From: Zizania palustris
Lineage: Eukaryota > Streptophyta > Magnoliopsida > Poales > Poaceae
Reading direction: 5' to 3'
Length of the DNA stretch: 64,000 nt
NCBI GenBank assembly: GCA_019279435.1
Contig: JAAALK010000082.1
Span: 17,017,116-17,081,115 of the forward strand
Both the position numbers and the translations under genes were made by a program. Of this stretch, positions 1 to 10,002 are shown piece after piece (the stretch's first letter is position 1; each line of letters opens with the position of its first letter). The notes under the pieces are model-generated. The model was not told where the DNA came from and ran no database searches. It worked only from the letters and a program-made list of their open reading frames with translations.

Positions 1-318
1 CAAGTTCAAACTAGAATTTAATTATGAATAAAAAAGTCATGAAAATTAGAATAGAAATGTAAAAAAAAATGTTTGGATGCTAGCAGCAAGGTTCGAACCT
101 CAAACCGCCTGCAGGCAGCAAGGTTCGAACCTCGAACCGCATGGCACCAAAGCAACCCCCGCACCACTGCGCTACTAAGTCTTTCTCGACTTGAGTGGCA
201 ACGTATGCTAGATAACCCCACCAGCGTCGGATTAGTAGTGGCGGGCAGGATGACGTCACCAGCCGCCACCGTTATCCTTTTAGTAGTGGCGGGCATGCTG
301 ACGTCATCATGCCCGCCA
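1..318 (+). repeat. Direct repeat, copy 1 (subterminal/promoter segment)
   Basis: This segment recurs almost base for base at 1802-2122, an offset of about 1801 bp. It holds an AT-rich start, two GGTTCGAACC motifs, and GC-rich inverted GCCCGCC/GGCGGGC motifs with TGACGTCA cores. The copies diverge just before the TATA-like sequence. Confidence 0.9.
90..175 (-). repeat. tRNA-like head of a SINE or tRNA relic (copy 1)
   Basis: Read on the minus strand, 161-175 gives GTAGCGCAGTGGTGC, a good pol III A box. About 40 bp further come two B-box-like GGTTCGAACC motifs (122-131 and 90-99). Spacing fits a tRNA gene body, but no cloverleaf closes, so a tRNA-derived SINE head is more likely than a functional tRNA. 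A T-rich tract follows in the minus direction. It lies inside CACTA sequence. Confidence 0.4.
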
Positions 319-330
319 CTACTAAGACAC

Positions 331-340
331 CTATATATAC
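331..340 (+). promoter_or_regulatory. TATA-like box, copy 1 promoter
   Basis: CTATATATAC sits 30-60 bp upstream of a pyrimidine and CCGCC-rich leader (about 345-510), followed by an AT-rich intron-like stretch (500-838) and the ORF at 840. The arrangement resembles a core promoter with a GC-rich first exon. Confidence 0.4.
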
Positions 341-839
341 TTTCCACTCCCGCCGTCCGAAAACCTAGTTTCATTTTCTAAACCCTAAACTCGCCCCCCT
401 CCTCCCGTCGCCGCCGTCGACGTCCCGGAGCACGTCGCCGCTGCCCTCCGCCCGTCGCCGCCTTCCTCGGAGCCCATCGGCGCCGCCCGTCGTCGCCGCC
501 ATCCAGTCGATCAGTAAATATTTATTAACCTACTTCTTTATTTGGTCTTATTTTATTCGAGCTTAGGGTTAAAATGATGGAGGATTGTTATATTAATTTA
601 TGCGTGGTAATATAATTTAGTATAATATTACTAGTAGAATGCACTATAACAATAATGTTTTTTAATCTACTGTAAAAAATTTCTGAGAAAAAAATTTCCA
701 CTATAACAATAATTTTTTTTAATGTACTATAAAAAATATCTGAGAAAACAAATTTCCACTATAACAATAATGTTTTTAATGTACTATAATATTACTAGCT
801 TAGGGTTTTTTAATGTTATAATATCAATGTGACAAAAAA

Positions 840-1430
840 ATGCAGATGGCTCCTCCTAAGATTGAACCAACAAACAGTCGATCCTCAGACTCTACATCAA
901 GTGGCGTGTGTGAGGTTTGCAAATGCGGTAAACATAAGGTACATGATGGTATAGTTTGCAGTTGTTTGGCGAAGAAAGTGATTCTCATAATGGACTCCGA
1001 CTCGGAGGACGACTCGCGATCGCCGCAACCAGATAGGGTAAGTGTTGTGCTACGGAAGAATGATGAGACAACCGGTGGTAGAGGGAAACATGCCGAGGCT
1101 AGCGGTGGAAAAGGGAAGCATGTAGAGCAATGCGGCAGCAAGAGGATGAAGGAGGCAAGATCCTCTTTTTATGCAAATTTTATATTTTTATCATCCAATT
1201 CAATCATTGATAATAAGTTGTTCTCACTATCGTCGCCGCGTGTATTTTCTTGTTCAGGAACATGGAGAGAAGTTTAGACTGCCTGATGATGCCGAGTTGG
1301 TTGAGGATTGGCAAGTTGAGGCTTTTAATCTGTTTAACCAGAAATAGGTTGGGTTTGTGCCGAGGAAGAAGAAGAAGCTCCAAACCATATCTTTCCTTTG
1401 GGTTTGACCAGTAGTGCGTTTCGATGTGTA
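840..1430 (+). pseudogene. Gene fragment of unknown origin inside the CACTA
   Basis: A reading frame opens at 840 (MQMAPPKIEPTNSRSSDS) and has a Cys-rich stretch (CEVCKCGKHK, then CSC), then an acidic run (MDSDSEDDS). It reaches a plausible donor GTAAGT at about 1039 or continues as a Gly/Lys-rich tail to 1277. After an acceptor-like TTGTTCAG (about 1257) another frame reads EHGEKFRLPDDAELVEDW and meets a stop at 1347, beyond which it looks coding again (VGFVPRKKKK). I do not recognise the family. It may be a captured host fragment or part of the transposon's first ORF; the internal stop suggests decay. Confidence 0.35.
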
Positions 1431-1507
1431 AGCTGGTTTCCCCAGCCTGGACTTGTGTTTGTTTACTTGCTTTCAAATAAACATGATGTGTCAAAAGCGA
1501 GCCCCCG

Positions 1508-1521
1508 CACCACCGCGCTAC
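1508..1521 (-). repeat. Isolated pol III A-box-like motif
   Basis: The minus strand reads GTAGCGCGGTGGTGCGGG, matching the A-box region of the tRNA-like segments at 161-175 and 1962-1976, but no B box follows. Probably a truncated third copy. Confidence 0.3.
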
Positions 1522-1539
1522 AAAAGTCTCGATCATATC

Positions 1540-1801
1540 GTAACAACATGTAATAAAAACACACTTAATAATAAAAACAGTAAACTAAGGGAGAAAAATA
1601 CCAATTTTTGCAATTAGAATATTGGTGTTGTATTTTTATTGTACAAAAAGTTTCAATTTCAAAGGAAGAATAAACTATAGATAAGTTATGATGTATTTTT
1701 ATTGTACATGTTTATTAATGAAATAAAAAAAGTAAAGTGAGGCATAAAAATACATATTTTCTAATTTGATAAGTTATGATGTATTTTTATTGTTAAAAAA
1801 A
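1540..1801 (+). repeat. AT-rich segment related to the 27.8-41.4 kb tandem array
   Basis: It shares phrases such as a cacttaat...agtaaact stretch and a tgtatttttattgta...aaaaagttt stretch with the ~495-bp tandem units that flank the Tat element. Divergence is considerable. It links the CACTA interior to that array. Confidence 0.4.
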
Positions 1802-2122
1802 CAAGTTCAAACTAGAATTTAATTATGAATAAAAAAGTCATGAAAATTAGAATAGAAATGTAAAAAAAAATGTTTGGATGCTAGCAGCAAGGTTCGAACC
1901 TCAAACCGCCTGCAGGCAGCAAGGTTCGAACCTCGAACCGCATGGCACCAAAGCAACCCCCGCACCACTGCGCTACTAAGTCTTTCTCGACTTGAGTGGC
2001 AACGTATGCTAGATAACCCCACCAGCGTCGGATTAGTAGTGGCGGGCAGGATGACGTCACCAGCCGCCACCGTTATCCTTTTAGTAGTGGCGGGCATGCT
2101 GACGTCATCATATGCCCGCCAC
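1802..2122 (+). repeat. Direct repeat, copy 2
   Basis: Second copy of 1-318, near-identical to about 2110. After it the sequence departs and continues into further GCCCGCCACTACTA motifs. Confidence 0.9.
1891..1976 (-). repeat. tRNA-like head of a SINE or tRNA relic (copy 2)
   Basis: Same A-box (1962-1976) and two B-box motifs as at 90-175, carried along by the 1.8-kb duplication. Confidence 0.4.
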
Positions 2123-2275
2123 TACTATACTTTTTTCCACCCGCCCAGACTAAACCCTAGTAGTGGCGGTCGGTGACGTCAGCGGCCCGCCACTACTATG
2201 TCTTTGCCCGCCACTACTACAATAAATATCAGTGGCGGGCATGCTGACATCAGCGTGTGCCCGCCACTACTAATC
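2030..2275 (+). repeat. CACTA 5' subterminal repeat cluster
   Basis: At least six alternating copies of TAGTAGTGGCGGGC and GCCCGCCACTACTA, several flanking TGACGTCA or TGACATCA cores, forming short inverted pairs. Subterminal repeats of this sort bind the element's own DNA-binding protein in studied CACTA elements. Confidence 0.65.
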
Positions 2276-2278
2276 CGC

Positions 2279-2289
2279 CTATATAAATT
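2279..2289 (+). promoter_or_regulatory. TATA box, copy 2 promoter
   Basis: CCTATATAAAT lies at the edge of the subterminal cluster. A C-rich leader follows (about 2300-2690). A third partial copy of that leader, without a TATA box, is at about 3185-3330. This is the nearest obvious core promoter upstream of the Ulp1 gene. Confidence 0.5.
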
Positions 2290-2299
2290 TTTCACTCCC

Positions 2300-3340
2300 G
2301 CTGTCTGAAAACCCTAAGCCCTAATCTTCTCCCGCCAGTTGCTGCCGCTTCTAGAGCCCGCGCCGCCGTTGTCGGAGCCGCCGTCGTCCGCCAGTTGCCG
2401 CCACTCCCAGAGCCCGCGACACCCTCAAAGCCCATCGTCGTCGTCGCCAGAGCCGTCGCAGCAACCGTTTCCCAGCGTTGTCAACGGAGCCGGCCCGTCG
2501 CCACCATCGAAGCCCGCCACAGCCCCCCGGAGCCCTTCACCGTGCACCGTCCCCGTCGCCGCCCCGGAGACCGCCACCGCCATCATTTCCCGGCGCCGTC
2601 ACCGGAGCCGGCCCGTCGCCACCGTCGGAGCCCGCCACCGCCCCCAAGATCCCTTCACCGTGCTGCGCTCTCCAGTCTCCAGGGGTATTCCTCTGTTCTC
2701 TGTTCTCTGCATGTTCCACTGTTCTGTTCTCTGTGTAGTGTTCTCTGTTCTGTTAACACTTAACACTAATGTTCTCTGTGAGCAAATGTTTTCTATGTGA
2801 TTAAATTATGGTTGATCTGTATGCCATGCTTGTTATTTGTTGTGCTATGTGATTAAATGTTTTCTATGTGACTAAATGTTGCTACAAAATCTGTGAAGTG
2901 AGTATGGCGTCGCCTCGCCGCACGCCATACTCGCCTAAAAGTTGTGAAGGTGGTCCGGCGCCTCGCCTCGCCGCGCCGCCATAACAACTATGGATCAAAT
3001 AACTCATAACTTATTTCTTTTATATTATCTAAGCAAAATTATTATAATATCCATTTGTAAGCTCAATTATAATAATTTTAAGTTGAAAGAAACACATTCT
3101 TCACAAAGCGTGCTGTCCATTGCAGTGCTATTTCAAAAAGCCAAACCAAGATCACCTACTCATCTTGCTAAAGTTGGATTAATTTTCGCTCCCGCCGTCC
3201 GAAAACCTAGTTTCATTTCTAACTCTCGCGCCGTCGTCCGCCAGTTGCCGCCACTCCCGGAGCCCGCGACACCCTCAAAGCCCATCGCCGTCGTCGCCGA
3301 AGCCCGTCGCCGCCGAACTCCACTTTTTTAGAATAACTTT
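2300..3340 (+). other. GC-rich leader copies and spacer
   Basis: 2300-2690 is a CCG/CCC-rich leader with ORFs open in several frames at once, which reflects composition rather than coding. 2760-3180 is AT-rich except for a hairpin at 2900-2932 (stem GAGTATGGCGT). 3185-3330 repeats the leader (CCGCCGTCCGAAAACC onward). No gene seen. Confidence 0.5.
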
Positions 3341-3342
3341 TA

Positions 3343-5660
3343 GAGGCCTATGATGCAAATAATAATTGAGTTATCTCTTGTATGTCATCAAGCCGTGCGA
3401 CACATCCATTCCTATCAACAACTTCTTCTTTCTCGTGTTGCTGACAGGGAATGGATGTGCTCACGGTTCCATGGCAGCCATGAACATTTTGAAAAGCTAC
3501 ACAAAATATGCTGAGGCCTAAACAACACTGTGACCAGTTTACTACCGCTATTATTTCTAAGGCTACTATATACTAATCCTCAAGTTCATGCATCTGGCTG
3601 AAGGCCAACATTAGATTCTGCAATTCTTTTTAGGGGCCTATGATGCAAATTGTTATTGAGTTATCTCATGTATGTCATCAAGCCGTGGGACACATCCATT
3701 CCTATCAACAACTTCTTTCTCGTGTTGCTGACAGGGAATGGATGTGCTCACGGTTCCATGGCAGCCATGAACATTTTGAAAAGCTACACAAAATATGCTG
3801 AGGCCTAAACAACACTGTGACCAGTTTACTACCGCTATTATTTCTAAGGCTACTATATACTAATCCTCAAGTTCATGCATCTGGCTGAAGGCCAACATTA
3901 GATTCTGCAATTCTTTTTAGGGGCCTATGATGCAAATAGTAATTGAGTTATCTCATGTATGTCATCAAGCCGTGAGACACATCCATTCCGGTCAACAACT
4001 TCTTTCTCGTGTTGCTGACAGGGAATGGATGTGCTCACGGTTCCATGGCAGCCATGAACATTTTGAAAAGCTACACAAAATATGCTGAGGCCTAAACAAC
4101 ACTGTGACCAGTTTACTACCGCTATTATTTCTAAGGCTACTATATACTAATCCTCAAGTTCATGCATCTGGCTGAAGGCCAACATTAGATTCTGCAATTC
4201 TTTTTAGGGGCCTATGATGCAAATTGTAATTGAGTTATCTCATGTATGTCATCAAGCCGTGGGACACATCCATTCCGTTCAACAACTTCTTCTTTCTCGT
4301 GTTGCTGACAGGGAATGGATGTGCTCACGGTTCCATGGCAGCCATGAACATATTTGAAAGACAACACAAAATATGCTGAGGCCTCAACAACACAAGAGAG
4401 AGAGAACAACACAATCTCCTAACTTGAGGATTAATATAGTAGCTTCAGAAGTAATAGCTCACTACTGTAGCCAAGAAGAGTGTTCATACATTTTCCACCT
4501 TTGACACTGTGATCAGTTTACTACTGCTATTATTTCTGAGGCTACAGTAGTAAACTGATCACAGTGTCAAAGGTGGGAAATGTATGAAAAATCTTCTTGG
4601 CTACAGTAGTCAGCTATTACTTCCGAAGCCACTATATTAATTCTCAAGCTAGGAGATTGTGTTGTTCTCTCTCTTTAGTTTTGTTGATACCTCAGCATAT
4701 TTTGTGTTGTTTTTCCCTCTAATGTTCCATGGCAACAAAATATGCTGAGGCCTAAACAACACTGTGACCAGTTTACTACCGCTATTATTTCTAAGGCTAC
4801 TATATACTAATCCTCAAGTTCATGCATCTGGCTGAAGGCCAACATTAGATTCTGCAATTCCTTTTAGGGGCCTATGATGCAAATTGTTATTGAGTTATCT
4901 CATGTATGTCATCAAGCCATGAGACACATCCATTCCTATCAACAACTTCTTTCTCGTGTTGCTGACAGGGAATGGATGTGTTCATGGTTCCATGGCAGAC
5001 ATGAACATTTTGAAAAGCTACACAAAATATGCTGAGGCCTCAACAACATTGTGTTCAGTTTACTACTGCTATTATTTCTAAGGCTACTATATACTAATCC
5101 TCAAGTTCATGCATCCGGTTGAAGACCAACATTAGATTCTGCAATTCCTTTTAGAGGCCTATGATGCAAATTGTTATTTAGTTATCTCATGTATGTCATC
5201 AAACCATGTGACACATCCATTCCTATCAACAACTTCTTTCTCGTGTTGCTGACAGGGAATGGATGTGCTCATGGTTCCATGGCAGCCATGAACATTTTGA
5301 AAAGCTACACAAAATATGCTGAGGCCTAAACAACACTGTGACTAGTTTACTACCGCTATTATTTCTAAGGCTACTATATACTAATCCTCAAGTTCATGCA
5401 TCTGGCTGAAGGCCAACATTAGATTCTGCAATTCCTTTTAGGGGCCTATGATGCAAATTGTTATTGAGTTATCTCATGTATGTCATCAAACCATGTGACA
5501 CGTCCATTCCTATCAACAACTTCTTTCTCGTGTTGCTGACAGGGAATGGGCGTGAACATGGTTCCATGGCAGACATGAACATTTTGAAAAACAACACAAA
5601 ATATTCTGAGGCCTCAACAACACTAGAGAGAGAAAACAACACAACATCCTAACTTTAGGA
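3343..5660 (+). repeat. 287-bp tandem array, seven units, each with a terminal-exon-like block
   Basis: Units start near 3343, 3633, 3920, 4207, 4867, 5154 and 5441. The step is 287 bp, apart from 290 at first and 660 where a palindrome interrupts. Every unit holds a pyrimidine-rich tract ending TTGCTGACAG (a good splice acceptor) followed by a conserved frame GNGCAHGSMAAMNILK... ending YAEA and a stop in most copies. These exon-like blocks start at 3448, 3735, 4022, 4312, 4969, 5256 and 5543. The last copy is altered (reads GREHGSMADMNILK and lacks the stop). It looks like the last exon and 3' flank of a gene, captured and amplified. I do not recognise the source gene. Confidence 0.85.
4364..4712. 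repeat. Large imperfect palindrome within the 287-bp array
   Basis: Two arms of about 160 bp (4364-4524 and 4547-4712) face each other around a ~22-bp loop. The inner 29 bp of each arm (ending at 4524, starting at 4547) match exactly. The arm sequence itself comes from the repeat unit (AACAACACAAAATATGCTGA and the GTTTACTAC block), so this is an inverted unit rather than a foreign insertion. Confidence 0.8.
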
Positions 5661-5719
5661 TTAATATGACATCAGACCTTTTTTGCATAACCAAAATTCT
5701 GATACATTAGCATCTTCAT

Positions 5720-8700
5720 ATGAATAGTTTATCTATGGCGGAAGAAGGACGTTCCATCGAGGAGCTCATCTACGAGTCTCCCGCAAAAACAAATAAAGAG
5801 GGTTCATCTGAAGGATCCTCCGATAGCGAATCTTCGTACCACTCTCCGGAGAATGAACATCCAATGGAGCCTAGGAAGAAGAGAACGAGAGAAGACGCCG
5901 ATGAGGATTACATTCCTGAAGCTCAAGCGGAGGTAATTATTACGTTAGTAACAAGTCAGAGCAGCTTCTAACCGAGGATTACATTCCTGAAGCTCACATT
6001 GTCTATCATCGTAGGATCGTCCAAAGCGAGGAAGCAAGCGTCGATTATTCCAAGTCGAGAAAAGAACAACTATTGTCCCAGCTATTGAGTCAGCTGAGCG
6101 AACAGATGTTGAGCCCGCTGCCACAACATCGTCTGCAAATGCGAAGAGGAGAGGGAAACGGGAGAAGAACAAGCTACATACAGCTATCTATGAGGTTGAA
6201 GAAGTGCATGTTGATGGGGCTCCAAAGAAGCCAAAAGAAATCACTGCGAAGTGGCGTAACGACTGTGGATGTCTCGCCAGGGAGCGATGTAAGATAGTTT
6301 GGAAAAATTGGAAGACTGTCCCTGAAGCTACAAAGAACGAATTGTGGCAGCATATAAAAGCGCATTATAAATTCCCGGAAGACCGCTTAGAAGACGCTAA
6401 AGCTGCCACATTGAAGACTATCGGGAAGGCTCTCCGTACATTTAGGACTAAACTGAACACACAATACCTTCAGAAAGATGAGTCGCCACTCAACGACTAC
6501 GGCTTTATAACGCCAAATGAATGGAATGAATTTAAAATGCAGCATTGCTCCGAAGAAGCCAAACAAGAGAGCATAATGTTCAAAGAACTTAATAAGAAGA
6601 ATAAGTTCCCCCATAAACTTGGGCCAGGTGGATATAAGGCTAAGGAGGATGAGTGGAGTAAAAAGGAGGAGGAGGACCGTGCGGCTGGGTTACCTGAACA
6701 GTTTTCAGGTGCTGATCAGCGCACTAAGAGATGGCTCCTAGGTCGAGCTAAAAAAACACCCGAGGGCCAATATATGCTCTCCGACTCACGGACTAGTGAA
6801 GTATTCCAGAAAGCACAGGAAATCGCTGAGTTGGAGAAGACTGGAAAGTTCAAGCCCGAGGGATGTAATGACCAGCTTACATCTGCTCTCGGAAACGAGG
6901 AACATCGAGGGCGCACCCGAGGTGTCTCTTCTATAGCACCCTGGAAAAATACTTTCAAGAAACAGGAGGGTGCCACATACAAGAAGCGTCAAGCACGCAC
7001 AGACGACGCCGCAGAGCGCCGTGCAGAGTGGGAGCGACACTTTTTTGAATTTATTAACGAGAATCCAAACATAATGCAGGCTGCAGCTGGACAAATAATT
7101 GTGCCAGAGGTACGACTCGACGTACCAAGCAGTGTTGGCTCAGTACAAGACAAATTTCCTGTAAATTATATTAAAGAGGACACACCCTGCAGCCTGCATG
7201 TACCGATAGGGCGCAAAGGGCATTCCCAAGAGGCTGCACGAGGCATTGCTATGCCTGGGGATTTATTTCACAATCGGCCTATTCCTGCTGACTATACCAA
7301 GGTTCAGGTCAATGAGATCACCAACGACAGATTTATTAATGACCCCTTGGATCTTCCAATGCCTGATGAGGGGATTGAGACAATCGGAGATGCTCTAAAT
7401 AACTTTGTCCTATGGGCGAGCCGAGATATCAAATTACTGCAGACAAGTTCTCAGAGTAAATCACCTATTGTCTCATCACAATCCCCCGCATATCTTTCAT
7501 CTCAGGATGTGCAAAATATAGGATCATTATCACCTGTTGATGAGCGTGAAATAGAGGAAAAGGCAGAGGAAGAGCCAGTGCCCAATAAAGTGGCAGAAGT
7601 GATAGAATCGAAAGTGACTTCTGATCCTCAAGTGACAAAGCTAGTGCCAGTGCTTGAGCCCACTGATGAGCCCAACACAAATGTGCCAGAGCCAGATCAA
7701 ATGCCAGTGCTAGTTCCGACTGAGCCTCAAGTGCCAGTTCCGGCTGATCCTCAAGTGCCAGTGCTAGTTGCTGCCGAGCCTGAAAAACAAGATGCATGCC
7801 CAAAGCCAGCAATCCACAAGATAACTGTTCAAGCTGGGCAGTGTTCTGCGCTGAAATCTGAAATGCATAAATTTTTTAATACTTTGGGGCAAACACGTTC
7901 TATGCCCGAAGCGGCTCCCATAAAGGCTCCAGTACAAAAGCATGCGGGCTCACTTTCTGTTGATAAGAGGACCTACGGAGACGAGGATTATATCGAATAC
8001 GAACCAGGCAAACCATTATTACCCCAAGGAGTACTTAATTGTATGCCTTGGACGATGAAAACATTTCATGACTGGTACCTCGAAGCGTCTTCGTTAGGTG
8101 TAACACAAATAGAACTGACGGTTCCACAAGAAATATTCAACTGCCCAGAGTTTAAGATTGCACTATTTTTCGACGACTTCCATCGGATGTTTCGTCTGAA
8201 GCGAACCGACATCACAAGCATGATGCTCTGGTGCATGTAAGTACTTTATACTTTGTCAATACAAAGAAAAAATAAATAATGTCTTATATTGACTATTGTT
8301 TTATAACATATGCAGTTGTAATTCACGCGGTGACGAGTCTAAATTGTATGGGTACCTAAACCCGTCATTAATAAGCCAAAGTGCGCTGAACCCGACACTA
8401 AACCAGAATGATAGCAAGTACTGGACTGCGGGTAAGAAAAAATTTCAAAGAAAGATGTTCAATAAAGACGAAGACAAACTTAAGAAGAACAAAAGGAGTT
8501 GTGCCGCGTTGTATATTGCGCGGTGCATGTATCAATGGAAGGACAGAGAAATTATATGTGGGGCATATAACTTTAAGTAAGTATACCCACTATATCCACT
8601 TAAACACGTTTTATCGATTATGAAACTAACATAATCATATATTACTTCTTTCGATAGTGATCATTGGATTGCACTTCTGATATACCCAAAAAGCTCAAGG

Positions 8701-9307
8701 GTTTATGTGCTCGACTCGCTCGACAAACCCAAAAAAGAATATCAAGATATATTAAATATTATTCAGAGTGCACATAGATACTACGTGGAAAAGTTAGGTG
8801 GCCCACATGATCCACAGAGGCCGAAAGAAATGCTTATCAGAACCAACTTTTCGGTAATATTATATTTTTAAATTTGTTAATTCAATTGATAAAGCCAAAC
8901 TATATATCGTTCTAACTTTGTCTATTTTGAAGTGTCACAAACAATCTCTTGGTTCCGTGCATTGTGGCTACTATACTTGTGATTTCTTGAGCAATAACTT
9001 AGGAAAGTTTGGGCGGACAGTATCTGAGGATACTAAAGAAGTAAGTTGATTTCTTGTGTGTTAATCTAATATAACTTGCAGCGTATGTACTTATATTTTA
9101 CGTATGCAGGCGTCAGGTCCATCAACCGTTGCCGAGAAGAGCCAACTCTCTGAATCACAAATGTACGAAATCGTATCAAGGATGTGCCGCTTCACGATGC
9201 ATGAGATTCTTCATGAGCTTGGACGATTTTTCGATCCTGAGAGTGAAGTGGCCAAGCATCCAACTTTGTATGATTGGGCCGGAAGAATGAAAAGGCGAAC
9301 CAATTAA
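5720..9307 (+). CDS. CACTA-borne protein with Ulp1/SENP-type (C48) protease domain, six exons
   Basis: Exons 5720-5932, 6015-8236, 8316-8576, 8658-8853, 8933-9040 and 9110-9307 join in frame at GT-AG sites to give 1065 aa. The start follows the tandem array. The first ~135 residues are acidic then strongly basic (RKKRTRED; KRRGKREK). The middle (about 135-560) resembles the conserved region of grass transposon proteins (EWNEFKMQHCSEEAK; DEWSKKEEEDR). A Pro/Val/Glu repeat tract covers about 607-667. The C-terminal domain has the Ulp1 set: His901 (DHW), Asp918 (VLDSLD), Gln968 (CHKQ) and Cys975 (VHCGYYTCDF). Known Ulp1 enzymes process or remove SUMO; activity here is inference. Splice junctions, frame and catalytic residues are all intact, suggesting recent selection. 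No transposase accompanies it. The start at 5720 is the first Met; an upstream non-coding exon is possible. Confidence 0.8.
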
Positions 9308-9605
9308 GATATGAGTTAGCCTTCCAAGAAAACATAAACCGCATGAGCATGTATTTGTGAAACAATGAATTGTGTTGATGGATGGTTATTGCGAAACAAA
9401 AACCGGAAGAATGTAAACATTGTGAATTTTTGAAAATTGATGAGATTGATGGTTGTTGTGTTGATGTGTTGTTGTTGTGGATGTGTATGTGGATATGTGG
9501 ATGTTTTGCTGCTGTGTATGTGGATATGTGGATGTTTTGCTGCTGTGTATGTGGATGGCTGTGTGAAGCATATAATTTCTGTGTTTTGGTTTGTGGGATC
9601 ACAGC
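9308..9605 (+). repeat. 3' UTR and short minisatellite
   Basis: 9437-9560 contains tandem TGTGTATGTGGATATGTGGATGTTTTGCTGC-type units of about 42 bp, nearly perfect twice. ORFs here on both strands are products of the repeat. Confidence 0.6.
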
Positions 9606-9624
9606 ATTCTGTGTTATGGCTTAT

Positions 9625-9990
9625 ACACAGCAGTGGCGGGCAGATGAGGTAGCTTGCCCGTTACTGCTGTTGACACAGTGGTGGCGGGCGTGCTGACATC
9701 ATCTGCCCGCCACTGCTATTGATAACGGCAGTGGCGGGCAGATGAGGTCAGCGCGCCCGCCACTGCTGTTGACATAGTGGTGGCGGGCGTGCTGACATCA
9801 TCTGCCCGCCACTGCTATTGATAACGGCAGTGGCGGGCAGATGAGGTCAGCGCGCCCGCCACTGCTGTTGACACAGCGGTGGCGGGCGCTCTGACCGCCA
9901 CTGCTAACCAGCGATAGCAATGGCGTTAGAGCAGTGGCGGACTGGATGCCCGCCACTATAGGTCGATTTTGCCCGCCGCTACAGTGTCGC
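9625..9990 (+). repeat. CACTA 3' subterminal repeats
   Basis: About two and a half tandem units of ~99 bp, each holding two inverted GTGGCGGGC...GCCCGCCAC pairs around GATGAGGTCAGC or TGACATCATC. The motif matches the 5' cluster, except that CACTGCT replaces CACTACT. Confidence 0.75.
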
Positions 9991-10002
9991 TTTGTAGTAG
10001 TG
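9991..10002 (+). repeat. CACTA right terminal inverted repeat
   Basis: TTTGTAGTAGTG; its complement CACTACTACAAA is a standard CACTA terminus. It is followed by CAA (10003-10005), the candidate target duplication, inside an LTR. Confidence 0.7.

Larger units (their letters stand above)
1..10002 (+). mobile_element. CACTA (En/Spm) DNA transposon, 3' portion
   Basis: The right end at 9991-10002 reads TTTGTAGTAGTG, the inverse of a CACTACTACAAA terminal repeat, and abuts LTR sequence of another element. Both flanks carry dense, inverted copies of GCCCGCCACTACTA or GCCCGCCACTGCT (about 210-330, 2030-2275 and 9630-9990), as expected of CACTA subterminal repeats. The cargo is a spliced Ulp1-protease gene (5720-9307), a 287-bp tandem array and duplicated promoter segments. 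No TNPD-type transposase is visible and the left terminal repeat is not in the window, so the element is truncated by the window or non-autonomous. The three bases after the end are CAA, the candidate 3-bp target duplication; the partner lies outside. Confidence 0.75.

Noticed and set aside
90..175. Functional tRNA gene
   Set aside because: A and B boxes are present, but I could not close acceptor and anticodon stems; treated as SINE-like.
2205..2226. CACTACTACAATA as the CACTA left terminus
   Set aside because: It resembles the terminal repeat but sits in the middle of the subterminal cluster, is followed by a mismatch, and is preceded by CGC rather than CAA.
2339..2800. Overlapping Pro/Ser/Arg-rich ORFs of 60-153 codons
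   Set aside because: Open in several frames at once because of CCG/CCC-rich leader sequence; no motif and no codon signal.
9192..9696. ORFs rich in His/Thr/Gln or Cys/Val/Trp around 9192-9696
   Set aside because: Produced by the TGTGGATATG minisatellite and the subterminal repeats.
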